Of a stretch of DNA of 64,000 bases, positions 19,888 through 28,818 are shown in pieces. The notes beneath the pieces are model-generated. The model was not told where the DNA came from, searched no databases, and saw only the letters and a program-made list of their open reading frames with translations. Where the stretch lies: the IMG/VR virus record IMGVR_UViG_3300027834_000005, positions 124,001 through 188,000 of that record; one strand, written 5' to 3'. Source of the stretch: a virus. Position numbers and translations under genes: made by a program. The stretch's first letter is position 1, and every line of letters begins with the position of its first letter.

Positions 19888-21749
19888 TATCTCATCTTCC
19901 TAATGTCTGTCTTTGTCACGTCTATAGATGTCTCTCTGACAAGATCTAATTTCTGCTGAAACATCCCGCCCTCGAAGGTGCTATCTATCATTATAACTCT
20001 GTATATGCCACTCATCGCGTTATATTGAGTTACGCTTCTCATGCCGCCAAGTTCGGTGTCTACTATTTCCGGTAATCCACTGTTAAAAAGAACATACACG
20101 TCACCTTTCTTAGTGAAAACTGAGGTTTCATTATACTTTTCTTCACCTTTTATCTTGGCACTTAACGTAGGTAGTGCATATAGAGATCCATCGTACGGTG
20201 CCGGTTCTAACCAGAACGGATCTCCCTTAATATCTAGCTTCAGAGATATCATATCTGGCCCTTTAGCCTGATTAAATAAAGAACTAAGAATATTCTTACC
20301 TATGCCTGCACTACTTTCTACGCCGATATTACTATCATTCTGTACATCACTACTCACGAATGTCACTTGGGGGCCATCTTTCGTGGCTTTACTCGTGCCG
20401 CCACCACCATTAACATCAGCCTTCACGTCTGAAGATGTGGTTTTTCTACTCGTTTGTATTTCAGTCTCACTTTGAGCAGCCAATGTAGCATGGTTTTGCC
20501 CTAAAGAGTTAGAATCTGTCTTACTACCAGCATTTTTAGGCACGGACTGATAGAAAGCGAAGTCGAAATTTAATTCAAAATCCAATACTTGATCATTGAG
20601 TCCGGTAAAAATATGGTCATATCTTTTTCTAATGCGATTATTAGCAATTATTTTTGTTACGTTGTTTTCAGATCTAGTCTTCACGTCCGTCTGTTCATGC
20701 GTTAGGGATAGAATATCGTATTTTTTAACTAAGTATCTAATTTCCTTAGCATAATCATTTCTCTTACCGTCATATTTTACCAATTTAACGTCGGTGTACG
20801 TCCTGAATAATGTGGAGAATTCTGCTGGATTTCTATTCTTCTCTTTAGCTTGACCGTCTGCAGTAGGACTAGCCTTGGCCAGTTTCTGAAACATCTCAGT
20901 GTTCATTAGAATATTCTCTATGACACGGGTTATAGCAGTTCCTTTGGTAAAATGAACGCTTGTTTTTCCAGATGCCGAGTTAGGAGAGTACGTAGAGTTC
21001 TTTGAGGAACTAGTATTTAATTGAGATGGCATTATTGACGCGGTTTCAATACCGTCATCGAATTCAAACGCCCACATATCAGGTTTACTTGTGTCGTTTG
21101 CTTTCTCTTCGCTTTCTCTGTTTGTAAGCACTTCAGATAGCTTAGAGAAATATTCCCCTACCGTGGATGCTTCTATAGTAGTATCTTTGTCCAATGCCCC
21201 GAACTGGTCCATATATGCCATATCTGAAGCGATAGCAGACGTTACGTCGTACGTCGAGCCTGAGCCGGTAACAGATACGTCCATTTGTGTTATTAGTATT
21301 GGCCATACCCACTTATTATTAGCGAGATCACCGGCATACCCGCCTGCCACAGACTGTCCCTTGAATGATAATTCTAATATGTAAAAAGCCTTTTGGTAAT
21401 TGTCAATGCCTAACAACTGGGAATAATCGTAAAGATTATCAAGGAGCGAAGCGCCAAGAGGCTCAGTTAAGGTGAATGATATGATAGTCGATGTGCCACT
21501 ACCTGTTCTTTCCGTGAGACCAGGTACAGAATTTATATCGACGTCATCTATACCTAGATCCTGTGTCACTCCGCTAGACGCGATGACTATCTTATCCTTA
21601 GAATCATAGTTTTTATTATACATGTCCTCTGCAGATAACATAGAAAGCTTAAAGTTGTAGGTAGGATTGTCATACTGATCCAAAATATTCGGAAAAAAAA
21701 CATTACCGTCACCCGCACCAGTTGGTTTTGATGTTAGATTATCTGACAT
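19887..21749 (-). CDS. Probable baseplate hub protein (gp27-like position), 620 aa
   Basis: A strong GGAGGA precedes the ATG, which overlaps the gp53 stop. The protein opens with 'YNFKLSML' and 'AFYILELSFKG' (about residue 120), patterns seen in tube-like beta domains of hub proteins, and ends with a 'MISLKLDIKGDPFWLEP' segment resembling the second tube-like domain. Directly downstream is the gp5 spike, which in contractile tails sits on the hub trimer. Size exceeds T4 gp27 (391 residues), with low-complexity serine/threonine-rich linkers around 240-260 and 410-450. I assign hub by context and these segments, not by a clear motif, so gene number 27 is left off. Confidence 0.6.
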   Translation of the reverse strand: MSDNLTSKPTGAGDGNVFFPNILDQYDNPTYNFKLSMLSAEDMYNKNYDSKDKIVIASSGVTQDLGIDDVDINSVPGLTERTGSGTSTIISFTLTEPLGASLLDNLYDYSQLLGIDNYQKAFYILELSFKGQSVAGGYAGDLANNKWVWPILITQMDVSVTGSGSTYDVTSAIASDMAYMDQFGALDKDTTIEASTVGEYFSKLSEVLTNRESEEKANDTSKPDMWAFEFDDGIETASIMPSQLNTSSSKNSTYSPNSASGKTSVHFTKGTAITRVIENILMNTEMFQKLAKASPTADGQAKEKNRNPAEFSTLFRTYTDVKLVKYDGKRNDYAKEIRYLVKKYDILSLTHEQTDVKTRSENNVTKIIANNRIRKRYDHIFTGLNDQVLDFELNFDFAFYQSVPKNAGSKTDSNSLGQNHATLAAQSETEIQTSRKTTSSDVKADVNGGGGTSKATKDGPQVTFVSSDVQNDSNIGVESSAGIGKNILSSLFNQAKGPDMISLKLDIKGDPFWLEPAPYDGSLYALPTLSAKIKGEEKYNETSVFTKKGDVYVLFNSGLPEIVDTELGGMRSVTQYNAMSGIYRVIMIDSTFEGGMFQQKLDLVRETSIDVTKTDIRKMR

Positions 21750-22033
21750 TATTCCTCCAGAGACTCAATAGGCGGAACGAAAATCTGTATGCCTGCTTTA
21801 AAGTCGAAAATAGGATCAAAGATAACGTCTTTGTTACGTTGCATAAAAACCCACCAATATTTAGTAGTCCCATATTCGTCGTAACTAAGAAGATCAGGTC
21901 TTTCATCATACTTCGCCGCAAGAATAATCTTCTTATCGGTGAATGAAACGGGCACCTCAATAGGGTTCCATACATCCAAGTAGAAATCTGTTATGTTTGT
22001 TTTAGCGTACCTTGTCCCTGAAAAATCTGGCAT
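21749..22033 (-). CDS. 53: Baseplate wedge protein gp53
   Basis: A 94-residue protein with the gp53 hallmark 'RPDLLSYDEYGTTKYWWVFM' at about residues 45-64, followed by 'DPIFDFKAGIQIFVPP'. The YWW block belongs to the LysM-like fold of gp53, which joins wedge units around the hub. It is half the length of T4 gp53 and represents the core domain, as in other marine T4-like phages. Start and stop codons overlap both neighbours (TAATG), showing tight translational coupling within the cluster. Confidence 0.85.
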   Translation of the reverse strand: MPDFSGTRYAKTNITDFYLDVWNPIEVPVSFTDKKIILAAKYDERPDLLSYDEYGTTKYWWVFMQRNKDVIFDPIFDFKAGIQIFVPPIESLEE

Positions 22034-22716
22034 TATAAATATCCTCTTCCGTTCCCATTATTTTTTCCCCTAACCATATTACCGTTGGCAAAATCAGAAA
22101 GCTTAAAGTTTTTCCTTAGCGCTGCCGGATTATAATACGGCTTCAGCTCCAACGTTAAGGTTAGTTCTGTGGGTACATACGTTATCTCATCACCATACGT
22201 AGTTACCTTCACGTAATCCACGTGGTCCGGTAGATCAAAGCCGTACGAGGAAACTACCACAGGGACGTCATTGAACATATGAGTACCTAAGTAATTGAAA
22301 AGTAGAACAGGCGGCGGCATACCAGCGCTCAGCGTCGTGTTGTTTGTTGGTTCGTTAAAATCTGGAGAGTCTTTTTCGCCGAAATTCATTTTAGTGACAT
22401 TCGATAACATCTTCATCATAGCGAGAACATATCTAGCCTCGTATTCAGTCTGCGCAGTGAACTTAGCGGTCAGTGCTATATCACGTATTTCACTATTCTT
22501 ATACGCTGGCTGACGATAGTTACTATGTGTCATGTGGAAATCATCATAGTTAGCATTGCCTCCATATTGTAGTATCGATGGCGTGTACGGGAATAACAAT
22601 CCGCCAGTGTCATGCAGTGGGCGCATTAAATTATCACCAGTCTTTATTCCTATGGCACGTTCGATAGCCGATTGACTATCTGGTTTAGGCTTGAGATACG
22701 CTCTAAAGTCAGTCAT
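22033..22716 (-). CDS. Baseplate tube-cap/initiator-like protein (gp48/gp54-type), 227 aa
   Basis: First gene after the late promoter at 22741, with GGAAAT before its ATG. Conserved-looking features are 'GGLLFPYTPSILQYGG' (about 38-53), 'IALTAKFTAQTEYEARYVLA' (about 82-101) and a central 'GMPPPVLLFNYLGTHMFNDV' segment. This combination is found in baseplate proteins that cap the hub and start tube polymerisation in T4-like phages. The PPPV/PVVV region and lack of membrane segments fit a tube-related beta fold. Which of gp48 or gp54 it matches cannot be settled by eye. Confidence 0.6.
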   Translation of the reverse strand: MTDFRAYLKPKPDSQSAIERAIGIKTGDNLMRPLHDTGGLLFPYTPSILQYGGNANYDDFHMTHSNYRQPAYKNSEIRDIALTAKFTAQTEYEARYVLAMMKMLSNVTKMNFGEKDSPDFNEPTNNTTLSAGMPPPVLLFNYLGTHMFNDVPVVVSSYGFDLPDHVDYVKVTTYGDEITYVPTELTLTLELKPYYNPAALRKNFKLSDFANGNMVRGKNNGNGRGYL

Positions 22717-22740
22717 TTTATTTCCAAAATCCGTTTACTG

Positions 22741-22765
22741 TATTTATCATGTAAAATAATATACG
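22741..22765 (-). promoter_or_regulatory. Late promoter (CGTAT-N12-GATAAATA) for the baseplate hub cluster
   Basis: GATAAATA on the minus strand at 22748-22741, CGTAT at 22765-22761. It lies 24 bases before the tube-cap gene and drives tube-cap, gp53, hub and gp5. Immediately to its right begins the divergent sigma70 promoter for gp55. Confidence 0.82.
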
Positions 22766-22775
22766 AATAAAATGC

Positions 22776-22804
22776 TTGAAATTTTAACACAGATGTGGTA
22801 TAAT
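22776..22804 (+). promoter_or_regulatory. Sigma70-type promoter TTGAAA-N17-TATAAT for gp55-47-46
   Basis: The -35 TTGAAA (22776-22781) has one mismatch, the spacer is exactly 17 bases and the -10 TATAAT (22799-22804) is perfect. It is the only recognisable promoter before the four-gene unit ending at 27147. Confidence 0.85.
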
Positions 22805-22833
22805 GTAAAGAACTTTTACAGGATTTTTCAAGG

Positions 22834-23826
22834 ATGAAAAAAAAGAAAATAAATTACTTAAACAACAAAGATCTTCTAGATGAAATAGGGAAAAGTAAAC
22901 TAACTTTCTGTCAGTTCACCGAAGAAGATTCTGAGAAATATGACTTTATAGTGGACACACCACGTCCAGAGTCACGCGGCAAGAAGGTAAGGATACCGCC
23001 TCCTTCAACCATCGAATACAGCGAGATGTTAGAAGGTAGGAGAGCGCAGTGCTTATCTCCAGATACCGTAGCTACAGCCATCAAGAACAGAGCCGATAGA
23101 CTTTCTAAGTTTGGCTATGATCAAGCCATGAAAGGGTATGTTGAGGCTTATGACGCGCACGTAGATGCTATTGACGGCGGAACAATAGGCAAAAATGAAC
23201 CTTTCAAAGTTGCAAAACCTACGAAAAAAGAGTATACTGTTGATCCCGATGATATCATGATAGAAGATTTGGTCATTCGTTTCCATACGTTTGAACACAT
23301 CCCTCTTAGTGATAACACCAAGGATAACCCAGTTACTGAAGCAGACTATAGGGAAAAAGTCAGCTTCGTGCCATTCATTCAATACAAATATGATATTACT
23401 GATGGTAAGGTTTCAGGGCTAAGAATAGTGGGACGATCTCACTTCAAGGAAGGAATCTACTCCAACGAGCACGGTGATATCACGCCTAAGCTTGCTAATA
23501 TGTTCATTCTTCTAACCAATAAATATGCCCAAAAGCATAATTGGAGAGGATACACTTACGTCGATGACATGAAGGGTAATGCCTTACTTCAGCTATCCAT
23601 TATGGGCTTGCAATTTAATGAAGCTAGAAGTGATAATCCATTCGCGTACTTGACCACTACACTTAAGAATGCATTTCTTAGAGTACTGCAGTCTGAAAAG
23701 AAAGAGCAGGACATCAGAGATGACTTAATTGAGAAGTCTGGACAGACACCTAGCAACACTCGCCAAATGGATCATGATAAACACATCCAAGAAGAAAGAG
23801 AACGCCTTAACAACAACGTAAACTAA
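22834..23826 (+). CDS. 55: Late transcription sigma factor gp55, with large internal insertion
   Basis: The N-terminus 'KINYLNNKDLLDEI' matches T4 gp55 'KYNYVNNKELLQAI', and residues about 220-300 match the rest: 'NKYAQKHNWRGYTYVDDMKG', 'ALLQLSIMGLQFNEARSDNP' and 'FAYLTTTLKNAFLRVLQSEK' correspond to the T4 segment containing '[20 protein letters not shown]'. gp55 replaces sigma70 on host polymerase and recognises TATAAATA-type cores, many of which occur in this window. It is 330 residues against 185 in T4: about 190 residues separate the two matching parts. The C-terminus ends in polar 'RERLNNNVN' instead of the hydrophobic tail with which T4 gp55 binds the sliding clamp. A CAAGG precedes the ATG. 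Confidence 0.85.
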   Translation: MKKKKINYLNNKDLLDEIGKSKLTFCQFTEEDSEKYDFIVDTPRPESRGKKVRIPPPSTIEYSEMLEGRRAQCLSPDTVATAIKNRADRLSKFGYDQAMKGYVEAYDAHVDAIDGGTIGKNEPFKVAKPTKKEYTVDPDDIMIEDLVIRFHTFEHIPLSDNTKDNPVTEADYREKVSFVPFIQYKYDITDGKVSGLRIVGRSHFKEGIYSNEHGDITPKLANMFILLTNKYAQKHNWRGYTYVDDMKGNALLQLSIMGLQFNEARSDNPFAYLTTTLKNAFLRVLQSEKKEQDIRDDLIEKSGQTPSNTRQMDHDKHIQEERERLNNNVN

Positions 23827-23835
23827 AGGAACTAC

Positions 23836-24843
23836 ATGTCTGACTTATTTAAGCGAGTAGCCATGGCCACCGATATTCATTTCGGTGGTAAAGGCAACAG
23901 CAAGTTATTTAACGAGGACATTATAGAATTCTTCGAGTGGTTCATTTCAGAAGCTAAGAGTAGAGACGCGGAAACGTGTATCATTCTTGGCGACTGGCAT
24001 GATTCCAGAAGTTCTATCAATGTCTTAACTCTCAATTACAGCCTCAAAGCCTTAACAATGCTTAACAACGCATTCGAGAAGGTATACATCATAACAGGTA
24101 ATCATGATCTTTTCTATAGGGAAAAGAGAGATGTTCATTCTCTAATAGTAGGTGATGGATTAGCCAATATTACAGTCATAGACACTCCTACCGAGATAGA
24201 TAATACACTATTTTTACCTTGGTTGGTAGAAGAAGAGTGGAAAGATTGCGTAAAGAATAAATCTAAATACATTTTTGGCCACTTAGAATTACCTGGATTC
24301 AAAATGAACGCTATGATCGAGATGCCAGATCATGGGGGCCTCAATGGCAAGCATTTTAAAAACCAAGATTACGTATTCACTGGTCACTTCCATAAACGAC
24401 AGTATAAAGACAACATCCATTATATCGGTAATCCTTTTGGTCACAACTACGGTGACGCAAGTGATTTCGAACGTGGTGCTTGCTTCTTAGATTGGGGCGG
24501 AAAACCAGAATATATAAATTATGTGGATGGTCCTAGATACCATAGTCTCATGCTTTCGGATCTTTTAAACTGTGTCGATGATATAGCTACTGAGAAGGCC
24601 TATATTAAGGTCACTGACGACATGAATATCAGCTACGAAGATACGATTTCGTACAGAGATATGTTCTCCAAGCTCAATGTTAGGGAATTTAAACTGACAC
24701 CGCAAAAGGTAGAGTACGATCACGAGTACGATCCGTCCGAAAAGTTCGAAACAGTGGACGGTTTAGTAGTAAATGAACTCACAAATATCGACAGTGACAA
24801 CTTCGACAATGCAATTCTAATAAAGATGTACGATGACTTATGA
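23836..24843 (+). CDS. 47: Recombination endonuclease subunit gp47 (Mre11-like)
   Basis: A calcineurin-like metallophosphoesterase with all motifs in order: D13-x-H15 ('TDIHFGG'), 'GDWHDSR' at 52-58, 'GNHD' at 88-91, 'FGHLE' near 150 and 'TGHFHKRQ' near 185. It pairs with gp46 as the phage Mre11-Rad50 complex that resects DNA ends for recombination-dependent replication and helps degrade host DNA. AAAGGA precedes the ATG. The stop overlaps the gp46 start (ATGA), so the two subunits are translationally coupled. The gene order 55-47-46 echoes the T4 arrangement. Confidence 0.95.
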   Translation: MSDLFKRVAMATDIHFGGKGNSKLFNEDIIEFFEWFISEAKSRDAETCIILGDWHDSRSSINVLTLNYSLKALTMLNNAFEKVYIITGNHDLFYREKRDVHSLIVGDGLANITVIDTPTEIDNTLFLPWLVEEEWKDCVKNKSKYIFGHLELPGFKMNAMIEMPDHGGLNGKHFKNQDYVFTGHFHKRQYKDNIHYIGNPFGHNYGDASDFERGACFLDWGGKPEYINYVDGPRYHSLMLSDLLNCVDDIATEKAYIKVTDDMNISYEDTISYRDMFSKLNVREFKLTPQKVEYDHEYDPSEKFETVDGLVVNELTNIDSDNFDNAILIKMYDDL

Positions 24844-26588
24844 TTAAACTAAAAAATGTAACGATAAGAAACTTCATGTCGGTAGGTAATGTGTCCCAAG
24901 GCGTAGTTTTGGACAACGACCCTATCGTCTTAGTCCTAGGCGAGAACAGGGATCTAGGCGGAAACGGCAACAGAAACGGCGTAGGGAAGTCTACTATAGT
25001 GAATGCGATAACGTATGCACTATATGGAGGGGCCTTGACCAATATTAAGCTCAATAACCTAATAAACAAGACGAACGGCAAGAACATGTTCGTGACGATA
25101 GAGTTCACTAATGGTAACGACACGTACAAATTAGAACGTGGGCGTAAACCTGACGTGTTTAATATGTATATCAATGGATCTAACCCATACGATAATGACG
25201 CACAGGGCAATAATAGGCTCACGCAGAAGGACGTAGAAGCCATTTTGGGAATGAATAAAACATTATTCTCTAATATCGTCGCTTTAAATACGTTCAATGA
25301 GCCTTTTTTGTCCATGAAGGCAGCGCCACAACGAGAAATGATGGAGTTACTACTAGGAATGACGAAGCTTTCTGAGAAGGCTGTGTCGTTGAAGGAGAAT
25401 ATAAAGGATACTAAGGACGAAGTCAAGGAAGAAGAGTACAAAATAAAGTCCATTGATGACAGTAACTCAGTTATCCAACGAAGTAAAGACAGCCTTGCGT
25501 CTAAATCGAGTAAGTGGGAGACAACTAGAGAGCAGAACCTTGTAGATTTAACTAGTGCACTGTCCCTTTTATCCGAAATGAATATTGAAGATGAACTTGA
25601 GAATCATAGATTACTAGGCGTCAAGAAGGAAGCTGATACGTTATACCGAGAGGCATCCACTAACTTAAACATACTCAGTAAAGACTGTCAAGCGCTTATT
25701 AAAGAAAGAGACAGGGAACAACGCCATTTGGATAGCGCCACTGAAGGCGTATGTCATGCTTGTAATCAGGTATTACCGGATGACAATACTACTGAGACCA
25801 AGAAAACACACGCAGAGACCATAGAAGAGCTAAATAAGGCCATAGAAGAACTTGAGGCTGGCATAGCTATACTCACTGCCGACGTGGACAGTATGGCCAC
25901 TATAGAAGCTCCTACAGTTTTCTACTCTACGTACGAGGAAGCATATAACCACCAGATTCAAATACGCTTAATGGCTGATGAACTGGAAAAGGAAATGAAT
26001 TCCACTAATCCGTATGTCGATCAGATAACTGAACTGGACACATCTATAAAGAAAGCAGATTTCACTAGAATGGAACAGCTCGTAGCTATACGTGACCACC
26101 AAGATTTTCTTCTAAAATTATTGACGAATAAAGATAGCTTCATCAGAAAGAAAATTATAGACCAAAATCTATCATTCTTAAATGACAGGTTACGACATTA
26201 CTTAGAAACTATTGGACTGCCACACTCAGTTGTGTTCAATCCTAACTTAGATGTTTACATTACTGAGTATGGCCGTGACTTAGACTTCGATAATTTGAGT
26301 AGAGGAGAAAAGACTAGACTTATCCTTTCTCTATCATGGGCGTTCAGAGACGTATATGAATCCATGAATGGATCTATAAATTTATTATTCATCGATGAAC
26401 TATTAGACTCAGGCCTAGACGCGAGCGGAACCGAATCCACATTAGCTGCGCTTAAAGTTATGGCTCATGAGCAAAATAAAAATGTAATACTGATCTCCCA
26501 TAGGGAAGAGTTAGTAGGTAAAGTAGACAATATCATTACTGTATGTAAAGAAAATGGCTTTACCCGTATAGAGACATCGGAGTTGTAA
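24840..26588 (+). CDS. 46: Recombination endonuclease subunit gp46 (Rad50-like SMC ATPase)
   Basis: The N-terminus 'KNVTIRNFMSVGN' matches T4 gp46 'YKNIMSVG'. The Walker A region at about 34-52 has an enlarged loop, beginning GENRDLGGNG and ending GVGKST. A central coiled coil carries the zinc-hook CxxC ('CHACNQVLPDD', near residue 305). The C-terminal half has the ABC signature 'LSRGEKTRLILSLSWAF' and Walker B 'INLLFIDELLDSGLD', then 'VILISHREEL'. It is the ATPase partner of gp47. Length 582 is close to T4 gp46 (560). Overlaps gp47 by four bases and is followed after one base by the HNH gene. Confidence 0.95.
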   Translation: MIKLKNVTIRNFMSVGNVSQGVVLDNDPIVLVLGENRDLGGNGNRNGVGKSTIVNAITYALYGGALTNIKLNNLINKTNGKNMFVTIEFTNGNDTYKLERGRKPDVFNMYINGSNPYDNDAQGNNRLTQKDVEAILGMNKTLFSNIVALNTFNEPFLSMKAAPQREMMELLLGMTKLSEKAVSLKENIKDTKDEVKEEEYKIKSIDDSNSVIQRSKDSLASKSSKWETTREQNLVDLTSALSLLSEMNIEDELENHRLLGVKKEADTLYREASTNLNILSKDCQALIKERDREQRHLDSATEGVCHACNQVLPDDNTTETKKTHAETIEELNKAIEELEAGIAILTADVDSMATIEAPTVFYSTYEEAYNHQIQIRLMADELEKEMNSTNPYVDQITELDTSIKKADFTRMEQLVAIRDHQDFLLKLLTNKDSFIRKKIIDQNLSFLNDRLRHYLETIGLPHSVVFNPNLDVYITEYGRDLDFDNLSRGEKTRLILSLSWAFRDVYESMNGSINLLFIDELLDSGLDASGTESTLAALKVMAHEQNKNVILISHREELVGKVDNIITVCKENGFTRIETSEL

Positions 26589-26589
26589 T

Positions 26590-27147
26590 ATGGACCACAA
26601 GCCTTGGGAAGAAACTGACGTATGGAAATCTGAGAGCCAATATCTAATTTGGCTTCGAGGAAATCTAAGAAAAGCGTTATGGCAGCATTTTCCGCCTAGG
26701 ATTGCGTTCAAAAATGAAAGGTGCATTAACGTGACACCTAACATCAGAGAACAATATGGTCTCAGCAAGGCTTGTAAGTACGTAGGGGTGTGTGAGTTCT
26801 GTGAGGAATACCATCCCAAGTCTAAACTTGAAGTGGACCATATCGAAGGATGTGGTGCGCTTACATTAGAGAATAAATCTGAATGGATAGACCGTCTTAT
26901 ATGTTCCACATCGAATATGAGATTAGTCTGTAAGCCATGCCATAAAATTCACACTTACTCGGAACGAATGGGTATATCATTTGAGAGCGCTAAATTAGAG
27001 AAGAAAGTAATTGAATTTTCTAAAAAGCCCACGTCTATGCAGAATACATACCTCAAGAAAAGAAATCTACCCCACAATAATGCTAAAGTGAGGAAGGAAT
27101 CTTTTAGGAAGGTGCTGCTTGAAGACTCAAAGGCCGAAATCACTTAG
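26590..27147 (+). CDS. HNH endonuclease with two zinc-binding CxxC pairs, 185 aa
   Basis: Residues 68-121 form an HNH nuclease: C68-x2-C71 ('CEFCEE'), the catalytic D83-H84 ('EVDHIEGCG'), then C114-x2-C117-H118 and H121 ('LVCKPCHKIH'). Four cysteines would bind a structural zinc. The first 65 residues and the basic C-terminus show no familiar DNA-binding module such as NUMOD repeats. It is the last gene of the gp55-47-46 transcript, starting one base after gp46, so it may serve in recombination or DNA processing; a free-standing homing endonuclease is the alternative. It is not obviously T4 endonuclease VII, whose spacing differs. It overlaps the convergent helicase gene by 21 bases. Confidence 0.82.
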   Translation: MDHKPWEETDVWKSESQYLIWLRGNLRKALWQHFPPRIAFKNERCINVTPNIREQYGLSKACKYVGVCEFCEEYHPKSKLEVDHIEGCGALTLENKSEWIDRLICSTSNMRLVCKPCHKIHTYSERMGISFESAKLEKKVIEFSKKPTSMQNTYLKKRNLPHNNAKVRKESFRKVLLEDSKAEIT

Positions 27148-28737
27148 TTTGTAATTCCCATTTGGGTACTTATTGATGACATCTGCGATCTTCGTCTTAG
27201 TTCTATCCTGAAAACTACTACCATTGCGGTATGCAATCTTCTTAGCCGACATGAAATTCATCTCGGCTTTTGTCATGCCTGTACTTTTGTCGCTTTTCTT
27301 TCTAGGATTACCTGATGAGGTCCATTTCTTTCTTTTCTTTTTGAATACGCCTGTCTTACCTTCAACTACCGCACCCGTAAATATACCAGCTAACATGTCA
27401 GCAGTGGTTTTGTCAAGTACTATTACCTCTACTTCCCTTCCGACTTGCATAAAATCGTGAGAACGTATTGCAGTGCGACCTATAGTCTGATAAACACTCT
27501 CCAATTTGAAAGCGTCGTTAAGAACATTACCGTCTATATTACTTAATTTTTCCATAATACCCTTTACAGCAGTAGGGAATTGACATACGGTGAGTGCTGC
27601 CACTCTATGATATGACGTATATTGGTTCTGTCCGTGACTCTTTACGCTTATACTGGCTACATTATCCAAGTCATCTAGGGTCTTTACGTTACCATTTCCG
27701 TTGAAAGTCCAACTCTTATGGGTCGCATAAAGGAAATCTCCATCTGGCCAGTGTGCTGCTACTTGTGAAAAAAGTAGATCCCTAACATTCTGCTTACTTT
27801 CGACTGGCAGACCCTTCGGCTTATTATCGTGCAGCATACCTTTACTGGATTTATCATTATCATCCATTAAGTGGTATATCTTTAATAAAGATCCATGTGA
27901 GTGGGTATCCTTACTTATTAAGCTGGCCAGCGCAGTGTCTTCAACGAATTCTACGTCAAATACCTCTTTGAATAGATGGTACTGTAGGGTATTCAGGAAA
28001 TCAGCACACAGCACAGTGGTAGATTTGAACTTACTCGCTATACTGATAGGATCTACGATAGACACCGTTTGTAAATATGTATCGGTTACTTTCGCAAAAA
28101 CTGCACTGGTACGTTTCTGCATAACCGAAAGAATTCTGGAAAATTGTTTACAGTTAAGATTATCACGTTTATGATACATCTTAATGATATCTTCATACTC
28201 ATCCACATATTCTGGGTTGTCTTCTAAGCGATATATGTCCTCCACCACGTGATGGCAACTTATAAAATCAAGATACGTGTCGAATGTTTCTTCATCTGGC
28301 GTAAATCTTAGGAAGTCGAATACCGGCAACTGCTCATCTACGTACAGGGAACAGCCCTTAAGCATCGTTTTATTTGAGGTGAGGTCAGAGTCCAAATACA
28401 TCAGTAACGCCGCGTGGCTGATCACTAGAGCACCATAGGACACATCATCACATAGATCACGAATAGCTTCATCGACCTTATCTACCATTCCGCCTTGTTC
28501 AGCGGACACAGTATCCTCGTTACCTTTTTCTTCCAGAATAGCCATTGACTGCGAAGATAGTACTAACTTAGCCTTTCCGCCTTGCCTTCTTATGTCCGTG
28601 TGTGTCTGTAGTGCAAGTTTGGCAGTGGGAGCAGCATATATCGCGTTTATATGGGGTGATGTATTTATGTGAGATATAAATGCCGAGGTCTTTCCTGCCC
28701 CAACACTCGCGTTCACGTATAGGATCTGTGTTTTCAT
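27127..28737 (-). CDS. Superfamily 2-like DNA helicase/ATPase, 536 aa
   Basis: Motifs run in helicase order: Walker A 'NASVGAGKTSAF' (G13-T17), a Ia-like 'YAAPTAKLALQTH' (34-46), Walker B variant 'LYVDEQ' (D134-E135) and a motif VI-like 'QTIGRTAIRS' (417-426) with two arginines positioned to contact ATP. The C-terminal 75 residues are lysine-rich, beginning 'FKKKRKKW', and may bind nucleic acid. It is not a clear UvsW, Dda or gp41 and I do not give a T4 number. It stands alone behind a sigma70-type promoter at 28764-28792, consistent with early expression. The start at 28737 follows AAAGG. Confidence 0.72.
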   Translation of the reverse strand: MKTQILYVNASVGAGKTSAFISHINTSPHINAIYAAPTAKLALQTHTDIRRQGGKAKLVLSSQSMAILEEKGNEDTVSAEQGGMVDKVDEAIRDLCDDVSYGALVISHAALLMYLDSDLTSNKTMLKGCSLYVDEQLPVFDFLRFTPDEETFDTYLDFISCHHVVEDIYRLEDNPEYVDEYEDIIKMYHKRDNLNCKQFSRILSVMQKRTSAVFAKVTDTYLQTVSIVDPISIASKFKSTTVLCADFLNTLQYHLFKEVFDVEFVEDTALASLISKDTHSHGSLLKIYHLMDDNDKSSKGMLHDNKPKGLPVESKQNVRDLLFSQVAAHWPDGDFLYATHKSWTFNGNGNVKTLDDLDNVASISVKSHGQNQYTSYHRVAALTVCQFPTAVKGIMEKLSNIDGNVLNDAFKLESVYQTIGRTAIRSHDFMQVGREVEVIVLDKTTADMLAGIFTGAVVEGKTGVFKKKRKKWTSSGNPRKKSDKSTGMTKAEMNFMSAKKIAYRNGSSFQDRTKTKIADVINKYPNGNYKLSDFGL

Positions 28738-28763
28738 ATCTTACCTTTGTTCAAATATAGCGG

Positions 28764-28792
28764 AGTATAGCATAAATCCCATGTATTGGCAA
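28764..28792 (-). promoter_or_regulatory. Sigma70-type promoter TTGCCA-N17-TATACT with extended -10
   Basis: On the minus strand TTGCCA is at 28792-28787, the spacer is 17 bases and TATACT is at 28769-28764, preceded by TGC (extended -10). It drives the helicase-like gene. Confidence 0.8.
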
Positions 28793-28802
28793 CAAAGTTC
28801 CA

Positions 28803-28818
28803 ATTTTGGATCGCGGTG
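28803..28818 (-). repeat. Upstream element CACCGCGATCCAAAAT, copy 1
   Basis: Read on the minus strand the element lies 10 bases upstream of the -35 box of the helicase promoter. It matches copy 2 at 15 of 16 positions and has the same orientation relative to its promoter, so together they form an inverted repeat bracketing the intergenic region. It could be an operator or activator site. Confidence 0.65.

Noticed and set aside
22034-22041. TATAAATA on the plus strand at the gp53/tube-cap junction
   Set aside because: It points antisense to late genes and the next plus-strand gene is 800 bases away behind its own sigma70 promoter.
26590-27147. HNH protein as T4 endonuclease VII (gp49)
   Set aside because: Shares CxxC pairs and an HNH core but lacks the endonuclease VII N-terminal pattern and spacing.
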